64,000 nt of DNA from an uncultured Paracoccus sp. (GTDB taxonomy: Bacteria; Pseudomonadota; Alphaproteobacteria; Rhodobacterales; Rhodobacteraceae): the NCBI GenBank assembly GCA_934533075.1, contig CAKTBJ010000012.1, positions 1 through 64,000 on the forward strand, in the 5' to 3' direction. A model generated the notes under the pieces. It was not told where the DNA came from. It made no database searches and saw only the letters and a list, made by a program, of their open reading frames with translations. Both the position numbers and the translations under genes were made by a program. This document shows, piece by piece, positions 1 through 8,261 of this stretch (its first letter is position 1; every line of letters begins with the position of its first letter).

Positions 1-585
1 GGCACCCCCGTCACCCACGCCCCGCCCGGCCGCGCCACCCCGGTGATCGAGATGATGGCGGCGGGGATCACGGTCGCCGTGACCACCGACGGCACCGCGC
101 CCAACCGCGCCTTCGACCTGTTGCAGGTGGCGCGGCTGTTCCAGTCGGTCCAGCATGTGCTGCGCGGCCATGACCGTTATTTCCTGCCGCCCGGCAAGGT
201 GCTGGAAATGATCACCATCGACGCGGCGCATGTGCTGGGGCTGGCCGACCGTATCGGTTCGCTTGAGGTGGGCAAGCAGGCCGATCTGGCGGTGATCGAC
301 ATGCGCGCGCCGCATCTGACCCCCGACTGGCAGCCGGTGCATCGCCTGATCGCGCAGGGCCTCGGCTCGGATGTGGAGACGGTGATGGTGGGGGGCGAAT
401 TCGTCCTGCTGGACCGCAAGGTGCAGCGCGTGGATGAGGCGCTCGCGCTGGCCGAGGGCAACCGCCTGGCCCGCGAACTGGTCGCCCGCGCCGGCATGGA
501 GGCGCATCTGCGCGATCCCGGCTGGGGCCAGATCTACCGCACCTTCGACGCCCCGATCCCGCTGCCGCAGCTTCCCCAGGGCTAG
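1..585 (+). CDS. Amidohydrolase family protein, C-terminal part (cut by window start)
   Basis: The open frame runs in from before base 1 and ends at TAG 583-585, so only the last 194 codons are seen. It looks like the C-terminal half of a TRZ/ATZ or guanine-deaminase type amidohydrolase. An early HAPPGR is followed by VAVTTDGTAPNRAFDL, where the family keeps the metal-binding Asp at the end of the TIM barrel. Then comes the usual return to the beta-sandwich domain (VLGLADRIGSLEVGKQADLA, near window residues 79-98). Such enzymes hydrolyse C-N bonds in cyclic or aryl amidines and amides in the cytoplasm. The substrate cannot be read from this piece. The internal ATG at 43 is not the start. Confidence 0.85.
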   Translation, partial: GTPVTHAPPGRATPVIEMMAAGITVAVTTDGTAPNRAFDLLQVARLFQSVQHVLRGHDRYFLPPGKVLEMITIDAAHVLGLADRIGSLEVGKQADLAVIDMRAPHLTPDWQPVHRLIAQGLGSDVETVMVGGEFVLLDRKVQRVDEALALAEGNRLARELVARAGMEAHLRDPGWGQIYRTFDAPIPLPQLPQG

Positions 586-599
586 AGGGCCGGACGAGA

Positions 600-621
600 C
601 CCCGGAACCCTGTATCCGGGG
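600..621 (+). terminator. Weak hairpin after the first gene
   Basis: CCCCGGA (600-606) pairs with TCCGGGG (615-621) around an 8-base loop, 15 bases after the stop codon at 585. No T-run follows, so if it ends transcription it is not a classic intrinsic terminator. Confidence 0.35.
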
Positions 622-724
622 CCGTGATGCCCTCGTCACGCCGGGGCGGACGGGGCAGGGCGTTCCGGCGCTGGCAGGACGGACCGAAACATTCCGGCGA
701 GGTGAGGAATGGCCCGGCTCCGAA

Positions 725-1094
725 GTCGCTCCGCGGGTCGGAGTGCGGATCGAAACTGGAACAGGAAGCCGGCGTTGGCCCCGTCCAGATAGTCGCTTCC
801 CTCGCGGGAGCGCGGATAGAAACGGCTATGAGGGTGTGCCAGGCACCCGCTCGCGGTTGTCGCTCCCTGCGCGGGAGCGCGGATAGAAACCTCGCACCGT
901 TCCCGGTGCCCGTGCCACTCACTCGCCGTCGCTCCCTGTGCGGGAGCGCAGATTGAAACAAGGCCCGCGCGGCGATCATCACGGACCTGGGCTGTCGCTC
1001 CCTGCGCAGGAGTGCGGATCGAAACCCGGTCCGGCCGGCCGACGATCCCCCATCCTTGGCCGCTTCCTGCGGGAGCATGGATCGAAGTCGAAAC
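725..1094 (+). CRISPR. Decayed CRISPR array, type I-C-like repeats, no cas genes
   Basis: Six recognisable repeats lie at 725-756, 792-823, 859-890, 928-959, 994-1025 and about 1059-1094. The first five are 32 bases: GTCGCTCC at the start, a short GC stem, and a GGAT(A/C/T)GAAAC tail. The last has lost two loop bases and gained a partial duplication of its tail. Spacers are 35, 35, 37, 34 and about 33 bases and are all different. A 32-base repeat ending in GATTGAAAC with 34-37-base spacers is what type I-C arrays have. Each repeat differs from its neighbours by one to several bases, so the array is worn. Two more 32-base stretches at correct spacing, 659-690 and 1120-1151, match only about 20 of 32 positions and may be older copies. 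No cas gene is in the window. The tail motif suggests transcription on the plus strand. Confidence 0.8.
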
Positions 1095-1282
1095 GGATCG
1101 CCTCGGGCATACGGGATATGCCGCCCCCCTTGCGGGAGGGCGGGATGGGCCATGAGCCGCCTTTGACCTTGGATGGTTGCCTCCGGCCCGGATCGTTGCG
1201 GGTTTCCCGCATCGGGCGCGGAGGCCAGGGGCCTGGCCTGCCGGACTCCGCGGCACCGACGGATGCGGCGGCCGGAACCGGC

Positions 1283-2137
1283 CTACCGGACCGGTCGTGC
1301 CGCCTTGACCAGAGGCCCGAGCGAATCCAGGTATTCCGAGCGATGGCCCTCGGCATAGATCGGGAACGGCACCGGCCGGTCGCGGAAGCTTTTCAGCGGC
1401 TGGCCCATGTTCAGGATACCCCGCTGCCGCTGGTCGCGAATCCGGGCGAAGTCGATTTCCAGCGGGATCAGCTCCTCCTGCACATTGGCGCGATGCAGGA
1501 TGCGGCCGTCGCAATCGACCACCAGCGAATAGCCGTTGCCGCCGGCATGCAGCCCGTTGATGCTGAACACGACCGACTGGAACATCGCCGCCGAGGCCTG
1601 CACGATCGCCAGATCGGCGGGCCGGTCCACGAAACTGGCCAGAACCGGGTTCAGGATCACCTCGGCGCCCATGCCGACCAGCGTCCGGGTCAGTTCCGGG
1701 AACCACATGTCATAGCAGATCGACAGCCCGAAACGGCCGGCGCCCGGCACGTCGAACACGCAGAATTCCGTGCCCGGCGTCGTGCCCCGCTCGTAGGGGG
1801 TGAAGGGGAACATCTTGCGGTAGCGGGTGACGATCTCGCCCTCGGGATTGAAGACCGGCGTGGTGTTGTAGACCAGTTCGCCCTGCTTCTCGAAATAGCT
1901 TCCGGGCACCAGCCAGATCTTGTGCTGCACCGCCATCTCGCGACAGCGGGTCTCGAACGCGCCGTCCATTTCCTCGGCGCTGGCATGGTTGGGACCGCGA
2001 TAGGCCAGTTCGCTGAGCACCACCATCTCCACCCAGGGGTAAAGAAACATCAGCAGGTCGACGCGCCGGCGTATCTCGTCGAAATTGTCCTGCATGCCGA
2101 TATTCATCTGGATGCCGGCGATGGCGAATTTGGTCAT
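1283..2137 (-). CDS. Carbon-nitrogen hydrolase (nitrilase superfamily)
   Basis: 284 residues, the usual length for a single nitrilase domain. The Glu-Lys-Cys triad is visible: E43 in LSELAYRG, K108 in RYRKMFPF, and C141 in GLSICYDMWFPE. Such cytoplasmic enzymes hydrolyse amides, N-carbamoyl groups or nitriles through a thioester. The absence of a glutamine-tunnel partner suggests a free-standing amidase. The start is ATG 2137, where homology begins; the frame upstream is out-of-register with the neighbouring gene. It is the last gene of a leftward series with the C45 protein, ATP-grasp ligase, isochorismatase-type amidase and M24 peptidase, so it probably removes an amide in one catabolic route. 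Exact substrate unknown. Confidence 0.88.
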   Translation of the reverse strand: MTKFAIAGIQMNIGMQDNFDEIRRRVDLLMFLYPWVEMVVLSELAYRGPNHASAEEMDGAFETRCREMAVQHKIWLVPGSYFEKQGELVYNTTPVFNPEGEIVTRYRKMFPFTPYERGTTPGTEFCVFDVPGAGRFGLSICYDMWFPELTRTLVGMGAEVILNPVLASFVDRPADLAIVQASAAMFQSVVFSINGLHAGGNGYSLVVDCDGRILHRANVQEELIPLEIDFARIRDQRQRGILNMGQPLKSFRDRPVPFPIYAEGHRSEYLDSLGPLVKAARPVR

Positions 2138-2199
2138 GGCTGTTTCCGTATCTGTCCCGGCCAGAAAAGGGCCGCTGGAGTTCGTGAGGCTGAGAAGGG

Positions 2200-3246
2200 T
2201 CAATGGGCGGCGCGGCCCGCCTGGCTCGACGGTCCGCCCGGCACGGGAACCAGGGCGGGCGCGCCGTCCCGGCCATAGTAGCGGACGCGGAAGCGGCGCC
2301 TGGGGAAGTCGGCAAAGCTCCAGCCCTGGCTGGTGCCGTCGGGCCAGATCAGCGACATGGTTCCCGAAAGCGGGCGATAGGCGGCGGTATAGACGGTGCC
2401 GAAGCCCTTGTCGTAGCCGCGCGCGAACAGCGGCGGCAGCAGGAAGGCGCGGGCGGCGTCGATCCCGGTGATCGCGGGGTTGGCGGTCAACTGGTCCAGG
2501 CATTCCGCCCGTTCCACCGTCAGGGTCTCGCGCCCGTGGCGGGGCAGCTCGACCCAGATCTGGTGATTGGTCGCGAAACGGTTGCGGTTGACCATCGGCG
2601 GGCGGTCGGGCGACAGCATCACCGTCGCCCAGTTCCCGGCCTTGTCCAGCAGCGTCAGGTTGTAGGACATGTGCGAGGGCATGCGGCGCAGCACCTCGAC
2701 CGCATCCTGAACATCGGCGCAGAACTCCAGCAGGTAGCGCATGACCAGCGGGATGCCGAAGCCGGTGCCGTATTCGATGCGGCCGCCGAAGGTCAGCGAG
2801 ATCGCAAGCCCGGCATCGTTCATGCCGTCGGCCAGCCCGGCCATGCCCTCGACCATGCCCATCACCTGCCTGGCATGCCAGCAGGTCTTGTAGATCGTGC
2901 CCTCGTTCAGGGCCGGATCGAGGTCGTAATTGCGGATCAGCAGGGGACCGTCCTGGTCGAGGATCACCGCCTGGCTGCAATTCACCAGATAGCGCGGCGG
3001 GTTCCAGAAGGTCAGGAACTGCGCCGCGGTGTCGTCGGCGCCGGCGGTTTCGACCAGGCGCTCCCAGATCGGTTCCATCTCGGGCATGTGGCGGCGCAGC
3101 GCCTGGCGCGACTGCGCCAGGGTCGGGCCGCCGCCCTTCTTGCGGAACCAGTCGCGCCAGCCCGGCCAGCCGTGCCCGAAGACCTCGCGCCAGGCCTCGC
3201 CCGGCGCGTGTTCCTCCAGGCTGCGAAATGACAGTTCCAGCGGCAT
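2200..3246 (-). CDS. C45-type Ntn-hydrolase (acyl-CoA:6-APA acyltransferase-like)
   Basis: 348 residues. The sequence around PRYLVNCSQAVI (Cys90) and DGPLLIRNYD matches the autoprocessing site of the C45 (AAT-like) Ntn-hydrolase fold, where a Cys after self-cleavage becomes the N-terminal nucleophile. Further family signs are NDAGLAISLTFGG and MSYNLTLLDKAGN. Bacterial members are mostly uncharacterised amidases or acyltransferases acting on N-acyl compounds. The ATG at 3246 starts just after the ATP-grasp stop (26-base gap), so the two are probably co-transcribed and translationally close. A longer open frame upstream to 3645 is only overlap with the ATP-grasp gene. Confidence 0.82.
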   Translation of the reverse strand: MPLELSFRSLEEHAPGEAWREVFGHGWPGWRDWFRKKGGGPTLAQSRQALRRHMPEMEPIWERLVETAGADDTAAQFLTFWNPPRYLVNCSQAVILDQDGPLLIRNYDLDPALNEGTIYKTCWHARQVMGMVEGMAGLADGMNDAGLAISLTFGGRIEYGTGFGIPLVMRYLLEFCADVQDAVEVLRRMPSHMSYNLTLLDKAGNWATVMLSPDRPPMVNRNRFATNHQIWVELPRHGRETLTVERAECLDQLTANPAITGIDAARAFLLPPLFARGYDKGFGTVYTAAYRPLSGTMSLIWPDGTSQGWSFADFPRRRFRVRYYGRDGAPALVPVPGGPSSQAGRAAH

Positions 3247-3272
3247 GGCTTCCCCTGTTCTGGCCCCGCCCG

Positions 3273-4724
3273 TCAGAACCACTTGCCGTCCGTCATGTCG
3301 GTCGGCGGGTTGACCGGCTGGCTCGGCATCAGGGGAACGCTTCTGAACGCCCCTTTGATCCCGGCGCCCCAATCCTTGGCCCGTTGCAGCAGCTGCCGCT
3401 TGTCCGACTGCATGCGTCCGCGCGCCAGCAGGCACCCCAGATCGGCGCCGTAATAGCAATATTCGCCGGCGGCGTAAACGCGCAGATAGAAGGCCTCGTT
3501 CTCGTCCGCGACGCTGCCGATGTTCAGCGCCGGGCGCACGAAGCTGATCTGGCCGTCCTTGTCCATCCGCCAGATGCCGGATTTCGGCGCCTCGACGATC
3601 AGTTCGACCCGTTCGTCGGATTGCTTGATGATCAGCTGCGACCAATGATCGTAATCGGTCCAGCGGTTCTGGATTTCCGCGATGTCGATCTCGTAATCCA
3701 CATCCAGAAATTCCAGCAGATGGAACAGGAACAGCGGGCAGCCGCCATAGGTGGCGGTGATCAGGTTGGTCGGCGGCGAGGCCCCGGAAACCCGCGGGTT
3801 CACCTCGCCCAGATAGACCTCGTTGGTATCGGTATCCAGCAGGAAATCAAAGCAGAACACGCCCTTGTAACCCTCGGCATAGAGGCGGTCGCCGAATTTG
3901 CGGGTCATCTCGCGCACCTTTTCCGGCACGCCCTGGGGCAGGATGGTGGTCGAGACATCGTTGCCGCACCAGCCGCCCTTGTAGGGGGTCAGTTCCTCGA
4001 AGCCGGTGATATCGGTCATCACCGGGCCGACCAGCGTGCCGTGCCGGGTGGCGCAGCCCTCGATGGTGCCGGGCAGGTGGTTGATGCGCTTCATCACCTT
4101 CAGGTGCTGGCCGATGATCTTGGCCTTGTACTTGTCCCAGTCCTCTTCCGACTTGACGAAGAAGGTGGTGCGGCCGCTGTCGCCATAGGGGGTCTGCACC
4201 ACCAGGTCGGTGCCCAGGCCGGCCTCCTCGGCCGCGGCCAGAAGCTCCTCGTAGGTGGCGGCCTCCGAGAAGCAGTTCGGGGCGCTGGCCACGCCGGCCT
4301 CGTTGCCCAGCCGGGTGGTCTCGATCTTGGAATCCAGCCGCGTGCGCAGCTCGGCCGGGGGCAGGGCGATGTCGATGCCGGCGGCCTCGCACAGGGCTTC
4401 GGTGCGCTCGTCGAACATCACGAAGATCGCCTTGCCGCGCGGGCGACGATTGACGCGGGCGACGAATTCGGGGTGCTCGACCAGATAGTTGGCCACATCC
4501 TCCATCGAATTGAAGTCCTGCGGGCCGGGGCGGGTCGGCACGAAGACGCGGGGATGCGCGCCCTCGAAAATGTCGAAGTAGTTGACGAATTCCAGCGAGC
4601 CGACCCATTGGTCCAGGCCGAGCAGGCTGAACGGCGTCGGCGTTACCACATAGATCGGTGTTTCGTTCTTGCGCAGGTAGGTAAAGATTTCGGTCAGACC
4701 ACGAAGCTTCGTTCTTTCGGCCAT
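3273..4724 (-). CDS. ATP-grasp ligase, biotin-carboxylase-like
   Basis: 483 residues. The middle and C-terminal parts carry the ATP-grasp fold: VVQTPYGDSGRTTFFV resembles the nucleotide-binding loop, and YLGEVNPRVSGASPP holds the Glu and Asn that bind magnesium. The N-terminal third has no family I recognise. ATP-grasp enzymes make an acyl-phosphate and join it to an amine or another nucleophile. Annotation pipelines often call this kind biotin carboxylase, but no biotin-carboxyl-carrier domain is present, so I prefer an amide or peptide ligase role. Start ATG 4724 has a clear GGAAAGAGGGAC ribosome site. It sits among hydrolases, so an activating step in the same pathway is plausible. Confidence 0.78.
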   Translation of the reverse strand: MAERTKLRGLTEIFTYLRKNETPIYVVTPTPFSLLGLDQWVGSLEFVNYFDIFEGAHPRVFVPTRPGPQDFNSMEDVANYLVEHPEFVARVNRRPRGKAIFVMFDERTEALCEAAGIDIALPPAELRTRLDSKIETTRLGNEAGVASAPNCFSEAATYEELLAAAEEAGLGTDLVVQTPYGDSGRTTFFVKSEEDWDKYKAKIIGQHLKVMKRINHLPGTIEGCATRHGTLVGPVMTDITGFEELTPYKGGWCGNDVSTTILPQGVPEKVREMTRKFGDRLYAEGYKGVFCFDFLLDTDTNEVYLGEVNPRVSGASPPTNLITATYGGCPLFLFHLLEFLDVDYEIDIAEIQNRWTDYDHWSQLIIKQSDERVELIVEAPKSGIWRMDKDGQISFVRPALNIGSVADENEAFYLRVYAAGEYCYYGADLGCLLARGRMQSDKRQLLQRAKDWGAGIKGAFRSVPLMPSQPVNPPTDMTDGKWF

Positions 4725-5144
4725 TATCGTCCCTCTTTCCGCTGGAGAACCTTCAGGAGAATCCTGCGCCGGCGTCATGTCCGGCTGATTGTGTGTTTTC
4801 GTGTCGTTCAGTGCCTTCGTCGTAATGGTATCCTGGCGGCCTCGGGCATCGGCGGCCCGCCCGTATCCCAGAGGCCTGCAAACCCACCGCCTGATCGCGT
4901 TCAACCAGGACATCGCCGTCATTCCTTCCGCATCGGGGGCGCCTTGCCCGCAGGTTGCGTGCTTCCCTTGGGCGCATCAGGTCGTTGTTTCTGCATCGGG
5001 GGCACTCTGTCGGGTGGCATGGCGGCATGGAAGGCGGGGCTTTGCGTAGCGGTCACGGTGCCGCCGCCGTGAACGATTGTCAACGGGCGTGGCGCGGCCT
5101 GCCCGCCGGCCCCGGCCGGGGCCGGCGGCGTTACCGGCGCCGTC
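4725..5144. other. 420-base gap inside a leftward operon
   Basis: No convincing gene. A perfect 24-base palindrome (CGCCGGCCCCGG and its mirror) lies at 5104-5127, just after the isochorismatase stop, and could end or pause the upstream transcript. On the minus strand, two related segments with GCCCCCGATGC(A/G)GAA start near 5000 and 4937 (about 63 bases apart), and a fainter one lies near 4850. They look like small start-region copies of the kind seen more clearly at 40.4-40.8 and 48.6-50.6 kb, but they are too worn to be sure. A promoter for the ATP-grasp gene may lie here; none is obvious. Confidence 0.4.
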
Positions 5145-5777
5145 TCAGGACAGCCGCTTCAGATAGTCCAGCACCGTCTGCAAATCCACCACATCGGCAT
5201 AGCGGCGCTGCACGTCGCGCAGGTTGTCGCGATGCGGGCCTTCCTCGACATCGCCCACGCAATCCTCGGGGACGATGGTGCGATAGCCGCGCTGGAAGCT
5301 GTCGATCACCGTCGCCCGGATGCAGCCCGAGGTATTCACCCCGGTCACGATCACCGTGTCCACGCTGGCCTTGGTCAGGAACGGCTCGACCTTGGTCTCG
5401 TAGAACATCGACGGGCCGGTCTTGCGGATGATCAGGTCGTGGTCCGGGTCGGCCAGATCGTCCTCCAGCTCGATGGCGCGGTTGCCGGGCAGGTAGGTCT
5501 CGCGCACCGGGCGGATCTTCCAGTAGGGCATGTCGCGCTCGCTCTGATAGGCGGTGAAGCAGACCGCCACCGGCACGCCCAGCGGCCGCGCCACGGCCAG
5601 CAGCTTGCGGGTGTTCTCCAGCGCGCGCAGGGCCAGCGGCCGGCCGCCGAAGGCGAATTCCTGCGAGGTGTGCGACCTCTGGAAGTCGATGACCAGGATG
5701 CCGGGGCGCTGGCCGAAGCCGACCGGAATCTCGCCGTAACCGGAATGCTCGTAGTCGTCGAAGGGGGTGTCGGACAT
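5145..5777 (-). CDS. Isochorismatase-family amidase (N-carbamoylsarcosine amidase-like)
   Basis: 210 residues. The cysteine-hydrolase triad is present: D31 in LVIDFQRSH, K119 in IIRKTGPSMF, and C152 in TGVNTSGCIRAT. The TSGCIRATVIDS pattern is that of N-carbamoylsarcosine amidase and related ureidohydrolases rather than true isochorismatase. It would release ammonia (and CO2 if the substrate is a carbamoyl compound) in the cytoplasm. ATG 5777 is preceded by AAGGAGGAAACCC, an ideal ribosome site. It is 16 bases after the M24 gene, whose family includes creatinase, the enzyme two steps earlier in creatine breakdown. That pairing suggests, but does not prove, a creatine- or guanidino-like substrate. 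Confidence 0.87.
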   Translation of the reverse strand: MSDTPFDDYEHSGYGEIPVGFGQRPGILVIDFQRSHTSQEFAFGGRPLALRALENTRKLLAVARPLGVPVAVCFTAYQSERDMPYWKIRPVRETYLPGNRAIELEDDLADPDHDLIIRKTGPSMFYETKVEPFLTKASVDTVIVTGVNTSGCIRATVIDSFQRGYRTIVPEDCVGDVEEGPHRDNLRDVQRRYADVVDLQTVLDYLKRLS

Positions 5778-5793
5778 GGGTTTCCTCCTTGGG

Positions 5794-7017
5794 TCAGGCG
5801 TCATAGCCGAAAGGGTCGTCGATGCTGTGGCAGGGCCGGGTGAACCAGCGGGCGCCGTCCTCGGCGATATAGGCCAGGTCCTCCAGCCGGATGCCGAATT
5901 CGCCATAGATGCAGATCATCGGCTCGATGGAGAAGCACATGCCGACCTCCAGCGGGCGGGTGTTGCCCCGCACCATGAAGCTTTCCTCATGGACCTCCAG
6001 GCCGATGCCGTGGCCGGTGCGATGGGGCAGGCCGGGGGTCTTGTAGTCGCGCTCGAATCCCGGTGCGGCCTCGATCACGCCGCGCGCGGCATGGTCCACG
6101 GCCTCGCAGGGGGCGCCGATCCGCGCCGCGGCAAAGCCCGCCGCCTGCGCGGCCTTTTCCAGATTCCAGACCTCGCGCTGGCGGTCGGTGGGGGTGCCGA
6201 AGACATAGCTGCGCGTGATGTCGGACCGATAGTCGCCGACGAAACAGCCCAGATCGACCAGCACCATGTCGCCGTCCTTCAGGGTCTGCGGGTAGTCCAC
6301 GCCATGCGGATAGGCGGTGGCCTCGCCGAACAGCACGATGGGGCGCCCGGCATTGCGGATGTCGCCGCCCAGCCGCCGATGGGCCTCGGCGGTGAACTGC
6401 TCGACCTCCAGCGTGCCGATCCCCGGCCGCAGGATGCGTGCCGTGGCCTTGTGGACCGCCAGCGTGATCTCGTTGGCACGTTGCATCAGCGCGATCTCCT
6501 TGGCCGTCTTGACCGAGCGGCAGGCGCCGGTGATCGCGGCGCCGTTCACCAGCTCGTAGCGGTTGCCGGCGCGGCGCAGCCCGTCGACGTTGAAGAAGGG
6601 TGCGTTGGGGTCCACGGCCAGCCGCCCGGACTTGATGCCGAGGCTGTCGATGGTCTCGATCACCAATGCGCCGGGGTCCTCGTGCTCCTCCCAGCAGCGG
6701 ATCTCGCCGTCGATCTTCAGCATCGAGCGGGTCTTCGGCTCCTCGAAGGCCGGGCTGAGATAGGTCAGCGGACCCTCGGCGGGCAGGATGGCGCCGTGCA
6801 GGCGCTCGGTCAGCTTGAGGTTCAGGCCGGTGAAATAGTTCAGGTTCACCGTGGTATCGAGGTAAAGCGCGCTGATGTCCTGCTCGCGCATCAATTGCTG
6901 CGCCCTGGCCAGCCGGGCCTCGCGGTCGGCATTGTCGATGGGCACGATGCCCTGCGTCATGTCGTGCAGCCGCGCCAGTTCCGCCTCGGGCGTCGAGCCG
7001 CCTACGCCGATGGTCAT
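5794..7017 (-). CDS. M24 family metallopeptidase / creatinase-like hydrolase
   Basis: 407 residues, with an N-terminal creatinase-like domain (1-165) and a C-terminal pita-bread domain. All five metal ligands of the peptidase branch are present: D255 (MVLVDLGCF), D266 (YRSDITRS), H336 (TGHGIGLEVHE), E365 (FSIEPM) and E379 (IRLED). Creatinases lack the metal, so this copy is more likely a Xaa-Pro dipeptidase or an ectoine-hydrolase-type ring opener. Start ATG 7017 follows GAGAGGAGACAGGC. It lies between a CobW metallochaperone and an amidase in one leftward run, and the CobW protein could supply its metal. Confidence 0.88.
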   Translation of the reverse strand: MTIGVGGSTPEAELARLHDMTQGIVPIDNADREARLARAQQLMREQDISALYLDTTVNLNYFTGLNLKLTERLHGAILPAEGPLTYLSPAFEEPKTRSMLKIDGEIRCWEEHEDPGALVIETIDSLGIKSGRLAVDPNAPFFNVDGLRRAGNRYELVNGAAITGACRSVKTAKEIALMQRANEITLAVHKATARILRPGIGTLEVEQFTAEAHRRLGGDIRNAGRPIVLFGEATAYPHGVDYPQTLKDGDMVLVDLGCFVGDYRSDITRSYVFGTPTDRQREVWNLEKAAQAAGFAAARIGAPCEAVDHAARGVIEAAPGFERDYKTPGLPHRTGHGIGLEVHEESFMVRGNTRPLEVGMCFSIEPMICIYGEFGIRLEDLAYIAEDGARWFTRPCHSIDDPFGYDA

Positions 7018-7060
7018 TGCCTGTCTCCTCTCTGGTGTCGGTGTGATGATGCGGGCCGGG

Positions 7061-8065
7061 TCAGGCGGCGCGGCTGGTGGCCGCGTCCATGATCGCCTGC
7101 AAGGCGGCGGCATCGACCTGCCCGGACAGGCCGATCGCCACCAGAAGGCTGTCGCCGGCAGCGGTTGCGGCCCCGGTGCGGGTCAGGCGGCTGCGCCTGC
7201 CGACCTGCTGGAACTCATAGGCGCCGACCTGCCCGTCCGCCCCGCGCACCCGCAACACGCCCTTGGCGCGCAGCAGGCCGGCACCGAGCCGGCGCAGCGC
7301 CGGGCGCAGCCGTGCCTCGTCGAGGGGCGATGCGCTGCGCCAGGACCACGAGGCGAAGGCGTCGGCATGGTGGTCGTGGTCGTGGTCGTGGTCGCAACCG
7401 CAACCGCAGTCGGGACCGTGATGGTGATGCGCATGGCCGGTTCCGCCCACGGGCCGGTCGGCGCGGGCCGGGCCGAACAGCACCTCCGCCGGCACGTTAC
7501 CCTGCACCGCCGGCACGATGCGCAGATGCGGCATCAGGCCCGACAGCCGGTCCCGCAGGTGCGCCAGTGCGGCGCCGTCCACCAGATCGGTCTTGGTCAG
7601 GACGATCATGTCCGCCCCGGTGATCTGGTCGATGGCCAGTTCGGTCGCGGCGAAGTCCAGCTCCGGGAAGGCGGCCGCATCGACCAGGCAGAACATGCCG
7701 TCCAGCACCGCAAGGCCCTGCAATTCCTCGGACATCATCGTGTCGGCCAGCGGCAGCGCGCGCGAGATGCCGCTGGCCTCGATCACGATGCGGTCCAGGT
7801 CCGGGCGCGATTCGATCAGGTCCCGCATGGCCGTGACCAGCTCGGTCTGGATGGTGCAGCACACGCAGCCATTGCTGAGCGAGACCGCATCCGCGCTGTC
7901 CTCGACGATCAGGGCGGCGTCGATGTTGATCGCCCCGAAATCGTTGACCAGCACGCCCAGGCGCTGCCCGCCGGGATCGGACAGCAGCGCCCGCAGCAGC
8001 GTCGTCTTGCCTGCCCCGAGAAAGCCCGTGAGGATGGTGACCGGAAGCGGCGCGCGTGAAGTCAT
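7061..8065 (-). CDS. CobW/COG0523-family GTP-binding metallochaperone
   Basis: 334 residues. Walker A GFLGAGKTT lies at 14-22, the CxCC metal site (GCVCC) at 66-70, and a guanine-specificity TKTD follows TGADMIVL. A stretch rich in His, Cys and Asp near 210-230 (HAHHHHGPDCGCGCDHDHDH) separates the GTPase core from the C-terminal CobW_C domain. COG0523 proteins use GTP to hand zinc or another metal to client enzymes. First gene of the leftward run that includes an M24 metallopeptidase, a likely client. Start ATG 8065. It is divergent from the amidohydrolase gene at 8262. Confidence 0.9.
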   Translation of the reverse strand: MTSRAPLPVTILTGFLGAGKTTLLRALLSDPGGQRLGVLVNDFGAINIDAALIVEDSADAVSLSNGCVCCTIQTELVTAMRDLIESRPDLDRIVIEASGISRALPLADTMMSEELQGLAVLDGMFCLVDAAAFPELDFAATELAIDQITGADMIVLTKTDLVDGAALAHLRDRLSGLMPHLRIVPAVQGNVPAEVLFGPARADRPVGGTGHAHHHHGPDCGCGCDHDHDHDHHADAFASWSWRSASPLDEARLRPALRRLGAGLLRAKGVLRVRGADGQVGAYEFQQVGRRSRLTRTGAATAAGDSLLVAIGLSGQVDAAALQAIMDAATSRAA

Positions 8066-8261
8066 GGAATTTTCTTTCCTGTTTCGCCGCCACAGGGAAC
8101 GACATGGAACGCCGGAACTCAATACTTGCATTGTATATTACTTGCCTACATAGTCGGCCATGAAGATCGTCCGCCGGCAGGCATGGCTTGCCTGCCCGGC
8201 GGCCTATACCGCGACGATTGACCCGCCGGGCGTGGCCGGGCTGTTTGGGGGGCCTGCTCTG
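8066..8261. promoter_or_regulatory. Divergent control region between the CobW run and amidohydrolase run
   Basis: An AT-rich patch at 8121-8154 stands out in a GC-rich background. It holds TTGTATATTA and two ACTTGC copies at 8124-8129 and 8140-8145. The TTGTATA core resembles half-sites bound by FCD-type GntR repressors, but no such regulator gene is adjacent. Promoters for both directions probably lie here. I cannot fix -35/-10 boxes with confidence. Confidence 0.4.

Noticed and set aside
212..1153. Long ORFs through the CRISPR array
   Set aside because: Their repeated peptide patterns are just translated CRISPR repeats.
5104..5127. Intrinsic terminator after the isochorismatase gene
   Set aside because: The palindrome is perfect but has no loop room and no T-run, so I list it only as a palindrome within the gap.
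8160..8261. Amidohydrolase start at ATG 8160
   Set aside because: The extra 34 residues have no match in the paralogue at 9538 and no ribosome site precedes the ATG. GTG 8262 lines up with the paralogue start. A leaderless start at 8160 is not fully excluded.
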